From: Aselliscus stoliczkanus
Taxonomy: Eukaryota > Chordata > Mammalia > Chiroptera > Hipposideridae
NCBI GenBank assembly: GCA_033961575.1
Contig: CM066728.1
Location: forward strand, 102,934,852 to 102,998,851
Reading direction: 5' to 3'
Length of the DNA: 64,000 nt
Below, piece by piece: positions 1 through 10,228 of this stretch. Both the position numbers and the translations under genes were made by a program. A model generated the notes under the pieces. It saw only the letters and a list, made by a program, of their open reading frames with translations. It did no database searches and had not been told where the DNA came from. The stretch's first letter is position 1. Each line of letters starts with the position of its first letter.

Positions 1-628
1 TTCACTCTGTGAGTGTCTGCTCTGCCTATGGGTGGGATCCTGGTATCTGCTACCTCCTATTTGAGATGTCATAGCTATACTAAACAAGGCCTATGGAGAG
101 ATCTTTATATTCATGAGTTTGGAAAACGTGATATTTATATAGGGGGAGGCACACAGGGGTAGGTGTTCTGGCTAGGTATCTTTTTTTTTTTTTTTTTTTT
201 GCATACCCACACTAAGTGTATTACGTTTGCATGTTGGCTTTGCAATGTGTTTCATTATTCTTTGTAGGAGTCATGGTGACATTGTAAAAGGTATTTTGTG
301 ATAGTGATGGTCTCCCAATGAGTTTCACTCCTTTGCAACTCTAATCCATTCTGGTTGGATCAGTTTAAGACACACCTGTCACCCACTCACTCCCTTACTC
401 AGCATTTACTTTGCTTTACCCATGGCTTGCTGAATTGAGAGCATCCTTCTTGCCTATCCATGTAAGGCTGGTCTTGTTGAGGCTTCAACACAATTTTTCC
501 ATCTTTTCTACTAGCACCTCCTGTGGTACAGCCTAACCTCCAGAAAATTAGGCTAGTCACTGTTTCCTGGAAACTCTCTGATCTAAACGGTCCCCTACCC
601 AGGTTGGCCCCCTTCTTTCATGTGAATA
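1..628. other. No gene recognised
   Basis: AT-rich sequence without a supportable exon, RNA gene or repeat family that I recognise. It contains a 20-base T run at 181-200, which may be the tail of an old antisense retroelement, but I cannot name a body for it. Confidence 0.5.
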
Positions 629-1206
629 CCGGGGGTGCCAAAAAAATGTCTATACATTTTAAAAGATGCTCTCTATGTATTTATTACTTTTTGAAGTTGA
701 ATTGGATTATGGTAGCAATGTGTAGTATGACGTTCACTCCAAGGATGGCATTAATTAAATGAATGCTAGCATCAGCATGCAACAGGCAGGACAGTCAAAA
801 AAAATGGCAGAAGCATGGCTGTTGTTTAAGGAGCGCAAGACCATTTTGAAATGGTATTTGAAATTCGAGAACACTGTTGAACTACAACAATGGAGGCGTG
901 AGTATGTAACAAAACCTCCAACACACCTCACAATTGCCCGCATTCATAAGTTTGAGGCGCATGGTACACTGTGAAGAAATTGAAACGGCATGTGCAGCGA
1001 TACAAGTGGACACTTTGGTCAGCGTTGCTCAAGCAGTAGTCAGAAGTGTCTGGACGCTGATGGCAAACACTTTGAGCAACGCTCTTAATTGCAGAAGTCA
1101 AATATGACTTGTGTTCATCTTTTGCTATTGGTATATACTGAATATTACAATTTTAATACAGTTTTTTCCTTTCTTAAAATGTGTATACTTTTTTTGGCAC
1201 CCTCTG
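629..1206 (+). mobile_element. Tc1/mariner-like DNA transposon, internally deleted (578 bp)
   Basis: The left end reads GGGGGTGCCAAAAAAATGT and the right end is its inverted partner, ending TTTTTTTGGCACCCTCTG. TA dinucleotides lie immediately outside both ends (627-628 and 1207-1208), the usual Tc1/mariner target duplication. Between the ends are remnants of the transposase start and the transposase end, so the middle of the gene is deleted. Two shorter relatives with the same termini occur in this window (15624-15753 and 56687-56912). A full-length autonomous parent would be expected elsewhere in the genome. The family name is not known to me. Confidence 0.85.
759..1088 (+). pseudogene. Mariner-type transposase remnant: N-terminal HTH region joined to the C-terminal tail
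   Basis: An open stretch at 759-974 encodes a peptide with ERKTILKWYLKFEN and then WRREYVTKPPTHLTIARI followed by KFEAHGTL. This pattern is typical of the helix-turn-helix (DUF4817-like) DNA-binding region of Tc1/mariner transposases from arthropods and some vertebrates. It stops at 972-974. Further on, 1038-1088 reads SQKCLDADGKHFEQRS then stop, matching the usual C-terminal RC...G-HFE end of these enzymes. The catalytic DDE/D domain between them is missing, so no active enzyme can be made. The 226-bp copy at 56687-56912 keeps the same tail on its minus strand, ending HFEHLL then stop. Confidence 0.75.
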
Positions 1207-1359
1207 TATATGTTGCTGTGGTTTTAAAATCTTCTCAGGCCTGGCTCAAGTACTGTCTTCTTCATGAGCAGCTTCCTGGGTGTATCAATTTATGATGTAT
1301 GCCTCATTTAAACCATCACAGCAATTCCCATTGTAATTAAGGCATTTATTTGTCTTCTT

Positions 1360-1495
1360 ACTTATTAGGCTGCAAGCTCCATGATAACTGGTACTGGTTA
1401 CTTGCTCACAACCATGTTCCTAGCATCTTACAAAAGTGCCTCATACTTCAGAGGTATTCACTAAGTATTTGCTGAATTAATAAATGGGATGAGTA
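1360..1495 (+). repeat. L2 LINE 3'-end fragment
   Basis: The order CTGCAAGCTCCATGA, a cluster resembling 'cctagca...cttcagagg', then CACTAAGTATTTGCTGAATTAATAAATG follows the L2 3' end, where 'actgtaagctccatgag' leads to 'aataaatatttgttgaatga'. Old and diverged, no TSD. Confidence 0.6.
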
Positions 1496-2011
1496 AAGGC
1501 TTTAGATTTAGCTCCTTGAAATCTTTCTTGCAAGCTGAGTGATTGCATAGAAGACTCTAATATTTATTTATTGAATTTAGAAGACACTTAAAAATATTCG
1601 TTAAATTAGGAAAAAAATTGCATTTCCCACCTACAGTTTATAAAACACTTTTGGGTATATTATCTTTCTTTAGACTTAATGCCTTACAGTGTGCAAGTTA
1701 GGTATTTTTCCCCTTTCAGATTGAATTACTAAGGCCTACAGGGAAATAGTAAATAGCAGCCCTGGGAAAGGACCACAGGTCTTCTGATGCCTGAGTAAGT
1801 TGTCCAGGTAATCTGCATTTCACAGAGTCAGAGGAGGAGGGAACTGGTGGGAGTTACTCTCCTTAGCCTGGAGGCGCTGGACTGGAGAATTGGAAGCACA
1901 CTCAGCTCCTGATTCTGCATAGCCAGGATGCAGATTGGTTTAAAGGTCATTATCTTAACATTGGGTGGGGCATGGGGCAGGGATTCTCCCAGCACTGGAA
2001 CTATGAGATGC
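1496..2011. other. No gene recognised
   Basis: No supportable exon or named repeat. The 3' border is the TSD of the SINE that follows. Confidence 0.5.
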
Positions 2012-2020
2012 ATAGTAATT

Positions 2021-2063
<43 letters not shown>

Positions 2064-2488
2064 TTATTGTGTTTTTAAGATTTTATTGGGGAATTGGGGA
2101 AGGGGAACAGACAAGTTGCTGTCCTTTTGTTCTTCAGTCTAGTTGTGGAGGACGTCGCTTCACTGACCCATGTTGGTATTATTGCGCTCTTCCTGGGTGA
2201 GGCAGTCACTTGGTGGCCATTGGATGGCTGCTCACAACAGCTCATGGCAGCTCACGAAAGCTCACGCCAGCTTCTGCCCAGCCCCACTGCAGCCTACACC
2301 GACACCGGCAACTCATGGTAGGCCAGCTCCAGGTAGAGCTGTTGTTCATCATCTTAGCTGTAGAGGGAGCAGCATCACTGGCCCTCATGTGGGATCCGAA
2401 CCAGGGCCCTGCTGTTCAGAGCTGGCATCCCAACCCAACTCTTAACCAACGTGCCACTCAGACGGCCCAGAGGCGTATAGTAATTTTA
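2012..2488 (-). mobile_element. Composite tRNA-derived SINE, long form
   Basis: Minus-strand SINE body of about 400 bp with a (TAAA)n tail, visible on the plus strand as TTTA repeats from 2022. The tRNA-like head lies at the right (about 2380-2470). The middle holds the family's 'cagctaagatg...aacaacagctc' and 'gagctg' segments, and the end carries the conserved 'acaagttgctgtcc...ggggaattggggaaggggaacag' block. A perfect 12-bp TSD, ATAGTAATTTTA, lies at 2012-2023 and 2477-2488. The small open frames here are incidental and shift between copies. Confidence 0.88.
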
Positions 2489-2548
2489 GAGGCTATTTAG
2501 ACCACTCCGGGCTCTCAGGATGCACTGATGGTTTATCCTCCATACTTA

Positions 2549-2581
2549 GAGTAGGTCTTTTATTTTTATGTATATATATAT

Positions 2582-2620
<39 letters not shown>

Positions 2621-2732
2621 TTTTGAGGGCAGTGTCACTGGCCCTCATATGTGGGACCCAGATCAAAGCTGCTGGCTTCCCAAACCAGCGCTTAACCACC
2701 ACGCCACTTGGCCAGCCTGAGTAGGTCTTTTA
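2549..2732 (-). mobile_element. tRNA-derived SINE, short form
   Basis: About 95 bp of tRNA-like sequence on the minus strand (2624-2718), with a (TAAA)n tail seen as TTTA repeats at 2579-2622. It contains only the head module shared with the long SINEs: 'gcttaaccaccacgccac' (A-box side) and the 'cagtgtcactggccctcatatgtgggacc' segment. It lacks the composite middle and 3' modules. A perfect 14-bp TSD, GAGTAGGTCTTTTA, lies at 2549-2562 and 2719-2732. Confidence 0.88.
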
Positions 2733-3664
2733 AAGAATGTGAGACAGGTCAGCAATTTTAGTGCCATGTGCCCCATGAGCTTAACTCTCACCTCTCTGAC
2801 CAAAACATCTAAGATCAAAGCAGATACTCCGTTATTAAAGGGTGGTTCCCTCACCTGACCCTGAGCTTAGTGTCCTAAATCACAACTTTACAATAGCTTT
2901 GGACTTAAAAATATGAAAACATGCCCTAAGCATTCAGAATGGGATCACCACCCCAGTAGGTGATGGAATTTAAAGGGTGGGAGGGGTTGAAATTGTAATG
3001 TTTGCAAATGAAGCATCCACTAAAATGCAAAGAATCCAGCTTATTACAGCACCTTCCTTACTTATTACAATTTAATTTCGCATTTTTTTCCTGGAAAATG
3101 ATGAAGGACTTTCAATGATTTTTTTTAAAGCTTTCTGTAAGAGTTTCAATTATGTCTCAATCCATATATTTTATGCTAAGCATGACACTTGGTTTCCTTG
3201 CCTTCAAAATTACCTAGATATTTATTTTAAGTACCTTTATAGACTTTCAGTTATATACATAATACATGCTCAGTGCTAAAAATTCAGAAGATATAGAATA
3301 TCATACAGAGTAAAGCTGATAATTTATAATCTCCCAGGTAATCATTTTATCCTTTTGATGTATATCTTCCTAAGCATAGGTAAATAAGAAGGTAGGTAGA
3401 CTAACAAGTGGGAAAACACATTTTGGAATGTTGGTAGTTTTGACTTGCTTTGGAAACATACACATACTTTGATCTTCATTGTTTGACAATTCATTTTACA
3501 GAAACGAATGGTTCAACACTGGGAGCATACAGAGAACCCCAAGTTCTTATACACCATTAAACTGTTCAAAACACTTGTTTTCCCCTCTTCCGTGAAACGA
3601 TTTGCTATCACCTACTAAAAAGGTGAACATCCACCCTGTCCAAATCTAATAACAAAAACAGTTT
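2733..3664. other. No gene recognised
   Basis: AT-rich. Part of 3230-3380 (TATACATAATACATGC and following) could be an old LINE fragment, but I cannot place it. Confidence 0.45.
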
Positions 3665-4100
3665 AAAAAACTGATTCAAGGGCCAGCTGAGTGACGCGTT
3701 GGTTAGGAGTTGGCTTGGGACACCAGCTCTGAGCAGCAGGGCCCTGGTTCGGATCCCATATGAGGGCTAGTGACGCTGCGCCTTCTACAGCTAAGATGGT
3801 GAACAACAGCTCCACCTGGAGCTGGGCTGCCGTGAGTAGCCAGCACGGCGTAGGCTGCAGTGGGGCTGGCCGGCAGCGGGCGTGAGCTTTTGTGAGCAGC
3901 CGTGAGTGGCCGTTCCATGGCCGGTGAGTGAATGCCTCACCTGGGAAATGTGCAATGATAATACCAACATGGGTCAGTGAAGCGACGTCCTCCTCTCCAC
4001 AACTAGACTGAAGAACAAAAGGACTGCAAGTTGTCTGTTCCCCTCCCCCAATTCCCCAATTTAAAAACAAACAAACAAACAAACAAAAAACTGATTCAAG
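3665..4100 (+). mobile_element. Composite tRNA-derived SINE, long form
   Basis: Plus-strand copy of about 400 bp. Head at 3681 (GGCCAGCTGAGTGACGCGTTGG), with a B-box-like GGTTCGGATCC at 3748-3758, then 'acagctaagatggtgaacaacagctccacc', a GC-rich 'ggagctgggctgccgtgag' middle, and the 3' block 'ctgttcccctcccccaattcccc' ending in an (AAAC)n tail. A perfect 16-bp TSD at 3665-3680 and 4085-4100 (ends CTGATTCAAG) shows L1-type insertion. A 177-codon open frame on the opposite strand runs through the element and is not a gene. Confidence 0.92.
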
Positions 4101-5429
4101 CTTCTCCTTGGGCCCAATGGCACAACTAGAATTAAATCGAGGGTTAGTGGTTGAACAGAATCCAGATGTGCTCTTCTGGGGAATCTGCCTTTTCATGAGG
4201 GTTAATGATAGTCAAAATTCTACCCCATAAAAATTGTGTCAAGATATAACATACTTTATCCACACTTACTGGAAATGTGGCAGAATCTTTTCATTGGAAG
4301 GAATCTTTTTAGGTAACTCCCATAGGCTTTAGGTAAAATCTCAACTAAATCATAAACGGAAAGCATTATAGAAAATACAGTTTCATATGTAAGACAGCCT
4401 GTCCCCATTATCAATTGATAACCTCTCTTATATCATTCATGATATCTACCACTGATATTTACTGTTTGTACTTTTGCCAATAGGTAGTCAGGTAAGTCTC
4501 ATATTTCACTTCACCCAAATGTTATCAAATGATAACATTTGAATATGTTATCAAGCCTCATTTTTGTTATTAGAATATTCTCTATGAGCTCTCTATTAGA
4601 ATATTCTGTATGAGTTACAACTGACCAGATTATTCCAGAAGTCCATATGACAACATCTAAGTCCATATTGGATAAATTCTGTCAGCCTGAGGATAAACAA
4701 ACACCTAGCTTTCCCAAATGTTGGCATGTTTTCTCTACAGCCCTACCTGATGCACTGGGCTCCTTCCCAAATGCCAGTGCGATCATGCCTTCATGTGGCT
4801 CTTGGCCAGGTGTACACACTGAACTTGAGTTTGCTTCCTCAACGCAAAGTGGAGAGAAATAATTTAACGCCTTCAACAGCATTCTGTGATTAAATATAAT
4901 TTAAAAAATAAATTATTGATTTAAATTATTTTGATCATGATTAGATAATTCCAGTTGACTAATTTTGGCTTAATGTTGCATTAGAAATATTAAAAAGAAT
5001 GCCTCATATCATTATTGTTCAATTGGGCCCTATAGAGGAAGGCACAGTCAGAATTGAAACATAAATAATTAAATTAAGGCCATGCTTTTATGCAGTAGGT
5101 TCACTCAAATGTAACAGGTTGCTCACTGTTGTCATCTTTTCAATGTATGCTGATTACTCTATTCAAATTAGTTTAGATGATGAGTTCATTGACCCCATCA
5201 GTACTTATTTTGTGTGCATAAACTCAGCAGTGATTTATAACATCCCAAACTATGATGCTTACTTCTGGTTATTAAAATGGATACACATTAACTTGGATCA
5301 TTTTTTTTTATACTTTCATAGCATCCTTTGCAAGAGATGTTGGAAGAGACTTTACTAGTGTTAGATAATAGATAATATCTGTCGATGTTTTCACATCCCT
5401 CACTACTGGGGCCACTGTGGTTAGCGCGA
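4101..5429. other. No gene recognised
   Basis: AT-rich unique-looking sequence. A small palindrome, TGTTATCA-AA-TGATAACA, lies near 4521. Nothing else is supportable. Confidence 0.45.
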
Positions 5430-5690
5430 GAGTACTGATTTGGGGTCAGATATACTGATTACCTCCCTGTTCTTCCACCCGAGTGACCTTGCACAAATTA
5501 CCTTTAACTCTCTAAGCCTTGGTTTCTTAATCTGTAAAATGAGGAAAATAGTTACCTCACGGCATTATGAAAACAAAATGGAAAACAAACAACCTAGGTT
5601 ACACACTTTGTGAAGAGTCTGGAGCTAAGGAACTACCTGAATTCATGCCTTGCACGTAGTAGCTACTTAATAAATAATCTATAAAATAAA
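5430..5690 (+). repeat. MIR SINE
   Basis: Core order typical of MIR: 'tgaccttgcacaaattacctttaactctctaagcc', then TTGGTTTCTTAATCTGTAAAATG, then 'gttacctcacggcattatgaaaa', and finally 'cttgcacgtagtagctacttaataaat' near 5650-5675. Confidence 0.75.
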
Positions 5691-6499
5691 CGAAAATATC
5701 ACGAATAGGTTTTCAGAGTTAGTTAATAAGATGGCGAACCCGACAAACTATGGAATCGCTTTTCTTGACACTTCTCATAACCTCTGCGGCTACCACCTCA
5801 TTTCAAACTACCATATTCTCCCATCTGAACTGCTCTAATCTCTGAGGGACCCGTCGGAATCTGTGTCCCACCCAGCAGCCATGGACGTCCTCTACTCAAA
5901 GCTCCACAGCAGCGTCTTCATCTCACCTCACTTAACATAAGAGACACACGGTCCTACATTATCTGGTCCCCACTCACCTCAGAGACCCAGTTTCCTACAA
6001 GGCATCCATCTATTCCCTAAGCTCCAGTCCTGGAGACGCCCTTACTGCTTCTAGACTGCACCAATGACATCCTCCTGGTGCAGGACCTTCCCGCTGCTGG
6101 GAGTGCTGTCCCCAGGACATGGATGGATCACTCCATCTGCCTCCTTTCCCTGAGGCTGTCTCTGTGCCCTGCTCTCTTTGCTGCAGGAGGCTGGCCTCTA
6201 AGAAGTGCTCCATCCAGGCTCCCTGGTCCAGTGGCTTCCATCTGGGCAGCACTGACAGGAGGCAAGAGAGCAGGAGGAGGCGGGAATTGGTCTCCTCCTG
6301 CAGCCATCTGTCCTCTGCTGGGGATTTGGGCAGCGGCTGAGTTTCTTCACCACTAGACCCCGCTGCTGTGAAGCAGGCCCTGTTCTGCGGTTACATCTCT
6401 TGCTGGGTTCCGGTATCACGACTGCTTCCCTCTTCCCCTTCAGGACCTTGGGCAGTGATGGTTTCCCTCTGTAGCCAGTCCCTGGGTACTCACTGTCCC
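5691..6499. other. Probable degraded L2 with unassigned GC-richer inset
   Basis: 5960-6110 contains 'acattatctggtccccactcacctc' and 'gcttctagactgc', which resemble the L2 3' region upstream of the fragment at 6500-6860. The stretch 6110-6500 has overlapping short open frames on both strands, none with a recognisable domain. I see no convincing exon. Confidence 0.35.
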
Positions 6500-6860
6500 T
6501 TCCCCCCAATCCTACCTATTTTTGTGTAAATAGTACCTTTACTCAACTTCCTTCAATGACTCTTGGTGCCATCTGTACAGGCTCATAGGTCACTCCCCTA
6601 GGACACCTTCTATGATAACCTCTGTAAAACAAAACTCCTCTCACTTCTTTATCCCACTTTATCTATTTCCATGGCACTTATCTCCATCTGGTTTATAATA
6701 TAGTACTTGCTTTTTTTTTTTTTCCAACTGTGTGTCTCCCTCTCCTAGACTGTAAGCTCAATGGACTTCGTCTTTCTTTTGTTTCCTGATGTGTCTCCAG
6801 CTTCTACAACAGAGTGGATCTGACACAAAATATGTGCTTAATAAATATTTGTTAAGTGGG
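6500..6860 (+). repeat. L2 LINE 3' end
   Basis: Contains 'tttatcccactttatctatttccatggcacttatc', then CTAGACTGTAAGCTCAATGG, then 'gtgtctccagcttctacaacagagtggatctgacac', then GTGCTTAATAAATATTTGTTAAGTG. This is the ordered L2 3' end, with an internal T run at 6712-6723. Confidence 0.75.
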
Positions 6861-7858
6861 CAGATTCTAAAATACGGAAGTTATATTTAGGATTTCTCTT
6901 TCTAAGATTTTTAAATGGTAAAGGCTGTGACTTAGTATCAACAGAAACTACTCTGACCCATGCAAAATAAACTTAAGGGGAGAATGGAATATAAAATCAT
7001 TGGAAGTCTACTGTTAGACTTACAGCAAAAGTAATTGGTACATCTCTGACCCAAGAAAGAACTTGAAGACAATTAAAGATTTCACTTCCCTGACATATTT
7101 GAGTGCATATGGTAGAATTAGGAAGTGATTAATTACTTAGTGTCATTGGAGGTTCTTATAAAGTACTTCATCTCAGTTTGAAGTATTCAAATGGTAATAG
7201 TTATAGCAAAACAATACAAAAAAGGATAAATTATGCAGAGGAAATACTAAGAATAATATGGCTATACTTAAGCTTGACTTTTCTCCACACAGATGATAGA
7301 TTTTAGTATTTCTTAGATTCTTTTAATTGTGTAGATTATCTTTGTTGAATATACCACTATGCAAGTAATTTTTTTAAATCTAAAATACTATCACCAAGTT
7401 TATTATAAGAAACTAGTTAATAAACCCCTGATATCCTTCTGAATTTGTTAATCATATACAAAGTTCACATATTGAATGGTAAGGCTAATAAGCTAAAATT
7501 CTTGTTGGAGTCTCATGCCGATTTCCATTTCCAGGTCACCTTCAGGGGATACGGAAGTTGGGCTCTGCCAATGTCCTGCTCTTTACTTGGAAAGAGAGAA
7601 TGAAGCCTGATAGTCCCCCCAATTTTTGTCCATTATAAAGTCAGCACTATGAAAAATCGTCCTAGGTTTTTTATGGATGGTCCACCTTTCTCCCACTTTA
7701 CTTCTTAAGTTGGTCTCATTGAATTTTTGTTTGATTTTACAAATCTGAGCCTTGGTTTTTATTTGGGGTTAGCTGCAGAATAATCCTGTATTTGTGGAAG
7801 AAAAGAACAAATGGACCCTAGAGACTGAAATGATGAAAGCACGGAGCTGCCCACCTGA
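6861..7858. other. No gene recognised
   Basis: AT-rich with no named element. The 3' limit is a SINE TSD. Confidence 0.45.
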
Positions 7859-8031
7859 AGACATTTACTTATTTTATTTTATTTTATTTTTTAGCTGAGC
7901 CATCTGCCCCCATTGACAGCTCAGCTTGGGCTGGGAATTGAACCAGCGATCCTGTTGCTCAGAGCTCGCACTCTTGAGCAAGCTCTTAACCAACTGAGCC
8001 ACTCAGCCAGCCCTCACTTGTAGACATTTAC
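7859..8031 (-). mobile_element. tRNA-derived SINE (second type)
   Basis: Minus-strand insertion. Read on that strand, it begins AGGGCTGGCTGAGTGGCTCA, has TTGGTTAAGAGCTTGC as A-box region and CTGGTTCAATTCCC as B box, then a (TAAAA)n tail seen as TTTTA repeats from 7868. A 10-bp TSD, AGACATTTAC, lies at 7859-7868 and 8022-8031. Its body differs from the composite SINE that follows immediately, so it is a distinct tRNA-SINE type. Confidence 0.82.
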
Positions 8032-8468
8032 AATGCTCTGTTTAGGGCCATCCAAGTGGCGCATTGGTTAAGAACTGGCTTGGGACGCCAGGAGCCCCAG
8101 TTCAGATCCCACATATGAGGGCCAGTGACACTGCCCTCTACAGCTAAGATGGTGAACAACAGCTCCACCTTTAGCTGAGCTGCTGTGAGTCCCTGGGATG
8201 GCATAGCTGCAGCCCCTGCTGTAGTGGGCTGCCATAGGCTACAGTGAGTGGCCGGCAGCTGGTGTGAGCTGCCAAGAGCCACCGTGAGCGACCATCCAGA
8301 GGCTGGCAACCGATCTGCCTCACCTGGGAAGAGCAATGATAATACCAACATGGGCCAGTGAAGCAACATCCTCCACAACTAGACTGAAGAACAAAAGGAC
8401 AGCAACTTGTCTGTTCCCCTCCCCCAATTCCCCAATAAAAACCTTTTTAAAAAAAATGCTCTGTTTAG
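8032..8468 (+). mobile_element. Composite tRNA-derived SINE, long form
   Basis: Plus-strand copy with head at 8046 (GGCCATCCAAGTGGCGCATTGG), B-box-like AGTTCAGATCC, 'acagctaagatggtgaacaacagctccacc', GC-rich middle, then 'gacagcaacttgtctgttcccctcccc' and an A-rich tail. A perfect 14-bp TSD, AATGCTCTGTTTAG, lies at 8032-8045 and 8455-8468. Its left TSD starts at the base right after the TSD of the preceding SINE, so two different SINEs sit back to back. Confidence 0.92.
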
Positions 8469-8660
8469 TGCACTAATTCTCAGGTTTGACTGTGTGTTAA
8501 AATTATGAGGTTTTTTTAAAAAAAACAGCACTGATGCCTGGATCCTACCTCCTGAGATTATGATTTAATTGATCTGAGGCATATCATAGGCACTGGAGGT
8601 TTTCAAAGCTTCTGGGTGTTGTAATATGGAAGGGGGTTGGGGAACCACTGATGTAGGGAA
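8469..8660 (+). mobile_element. MER5-like non-autonomous hAT relic
   Basis: Contains 'attctcaggtttgactgtgtgttaaaatta', then 'tgatgcctggatcctacctcctgagattatgatttaattgatctgagg', then 'ttttcaaagcttctgggtg', ending GGGGAACCACTG. This ordering and the AACCACTG end fit the MER5A/B family. I see no clear 8-bp TSD. Confidence 0.7.
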
Positions 8661-9853
8661 GCTGAACACCACTGGCATATCTCTAATGCAGCTTTCAGCT
8701 GATTCAGATCACATGTAGCTTCTGCTGCTTGAGCTCTAAAAACACCACAGGTGTTCCTGTTTTCCAGCACTTTGGATCATTAGGGAAATCTCTGTTGCTC
8801 AATGTTTTTCTAAGAAACATGAGCTTCTGCTTTTCAGGGAGGATGACAATCAGAAGTCCTGTGCAAGCCTTCTGAAAAATCATGCAAGGAGGAATCTGAA
8901 TCTCAGGGAGGGTGCATCAGGAAGGATGGATGCTACTCCTTGAAGAATAAACTCTTGCCAAGTTAATCTTCAACCAGTAAAACCCAAAGGGGAGGGATTT
9001 CATTGGCTTGTAGCCAGCTGTTGGTAAATGTCATACTGTTTAATACAACTTATTGTCCCTGGGAAAATATTAATATCCCGTTTCCCCCACTTTTCTGTTT
9101 TGCTTGCTTGTCCCACTGGATATGTCATGACTGTCCGTGATATAGAGGCCAGTCCAGGTTCTCTCACAGGCAGGAACAAAGAAGAACCTCTAAATGGGGG
9201 AAGGAGCTCTAGTATTGCCTAAATCTAGGTTTTTAGGAAGATAAAAGCCAATTTTTGCCTTCTGTCATGAAATAGAGGGAAATTTGCACGTGAATGGCAC
9301 AATGGACACTGAGAATGAGGTGTAGAAGGGCTTCATCTCCTTATAAGATTTTTCCAAACCTGACCAAGTGTTTCTCTTAAAAACTCAATAGTTTAAACCT
9401 GCCATGTAGGGGCGGGGGGAGGTACGTGTCTTTTGGGAGGCTTTCATATTAGTATTTTAGGTGAAATTTATAGGTGGGTCATAATAATCACTTCAGCAGA
9501 ATCTGGAAGGCAAAATTTATAGCTATTGATAAGTTCCTGGATGATAATGCAATATAGATTAGTTTTGCTACTATGAATGCACTTTATGAAATCTCTTTAA
9601 CTTGGTCTCAGATTGTCCAGCCAAGGGATTTTGATTGAGGAAAAGAGTTCAGGCACATCTAGAGGTTGTGGCACCATTATGATGTCAGACATGAGGAGGT
9701 TCAACTGCAGAGTCTGGTGTCCAGGTGCCTGGAGGGACAGGTAGATGGAGATTCAGAGGGAGGACATGGGAGCCACTGGGGGACAAAGAATCTTAGAATC
9801 AGTTACCATCTGTTTTCTAACACTGGCATCCTTTCCTATCTCCATATGTATTT
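8661..9853. other. No gene recognised
   Basis: Mixed sequence with no supportable exon. It borders the TSD of the SON-L1 retrocopy. Confidence 0.45.
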
Positions 9854-9861
9854 AAAATAAT

Positions 9862-10228
9862 CTCGAGTTGAGAGAACGGAGCGGACGCCATGGCGACCAA
9901 CATCGAGCAGATTTTTAGGTCTTTCGTGGTCAGTAAATTCCGGGAAATTCAACAGGAGCTTTCAAGTGGAAGAAGTGAAGGCCAGCTCAATGGTGAAACA
10001 AATACACCTATTGAAGGAAACCAGGCAGATGATGCAGATGCCTCTGCCAGGAGTCTACCAAATGAAGAAATAGTTCAGAAGATAGAGGAAGTACTTTCTG
10101 GGGTCTTAGATACAGAACTACGATGTAAGCCAGACTTGAAGGAGTCCTCCAGAAAAAGTAGATGTGTTTCTGTACAAACAGATCCTACTGATGAAATTCC
10201 CACCAAAAAGTCAAAGAAGCATAAAAAG
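9862..10228 (+). pseudogene. SON: SON 5' region, intronless retrocopy (codons 1-113)
   Basis: After a short 5' leader, ATG at 9890 opens a frame whose first 113 residues match the N-terminus of SON, the SR-type nuclear-speckle splicing and DNA/RNA-binding protein. It begins [17 protein letters not shown] and includes [20 protein letters not shown]. No introns interrupt it, which shows an mRNA origin. The match ends at HKK (to 10228), just where SON mRNA enters a lysine-rich AAG/AAA tract. All later SON parts (the repeat blocks, RS domain, G-patch and dsRNA-binding domain) are absent. No frameshift or stop is seen in this part, so the copy is fairly young or by chance undamaged. Identification is from memory of the protein. 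Confidence 0.9.

Noticed and set aside
3663..4196. 177-codon minus-strand open frame
   Set aside because: It lies across a SINE with perfect TSDs; other copies of the SINE have the frame broken, so it is incidental.
4515..4560. Small palindrome TGTTATCA/TGATAACA as a regulatory site
   Set aside because: Eight-base arms in AT-rich DNA are expected by chance.
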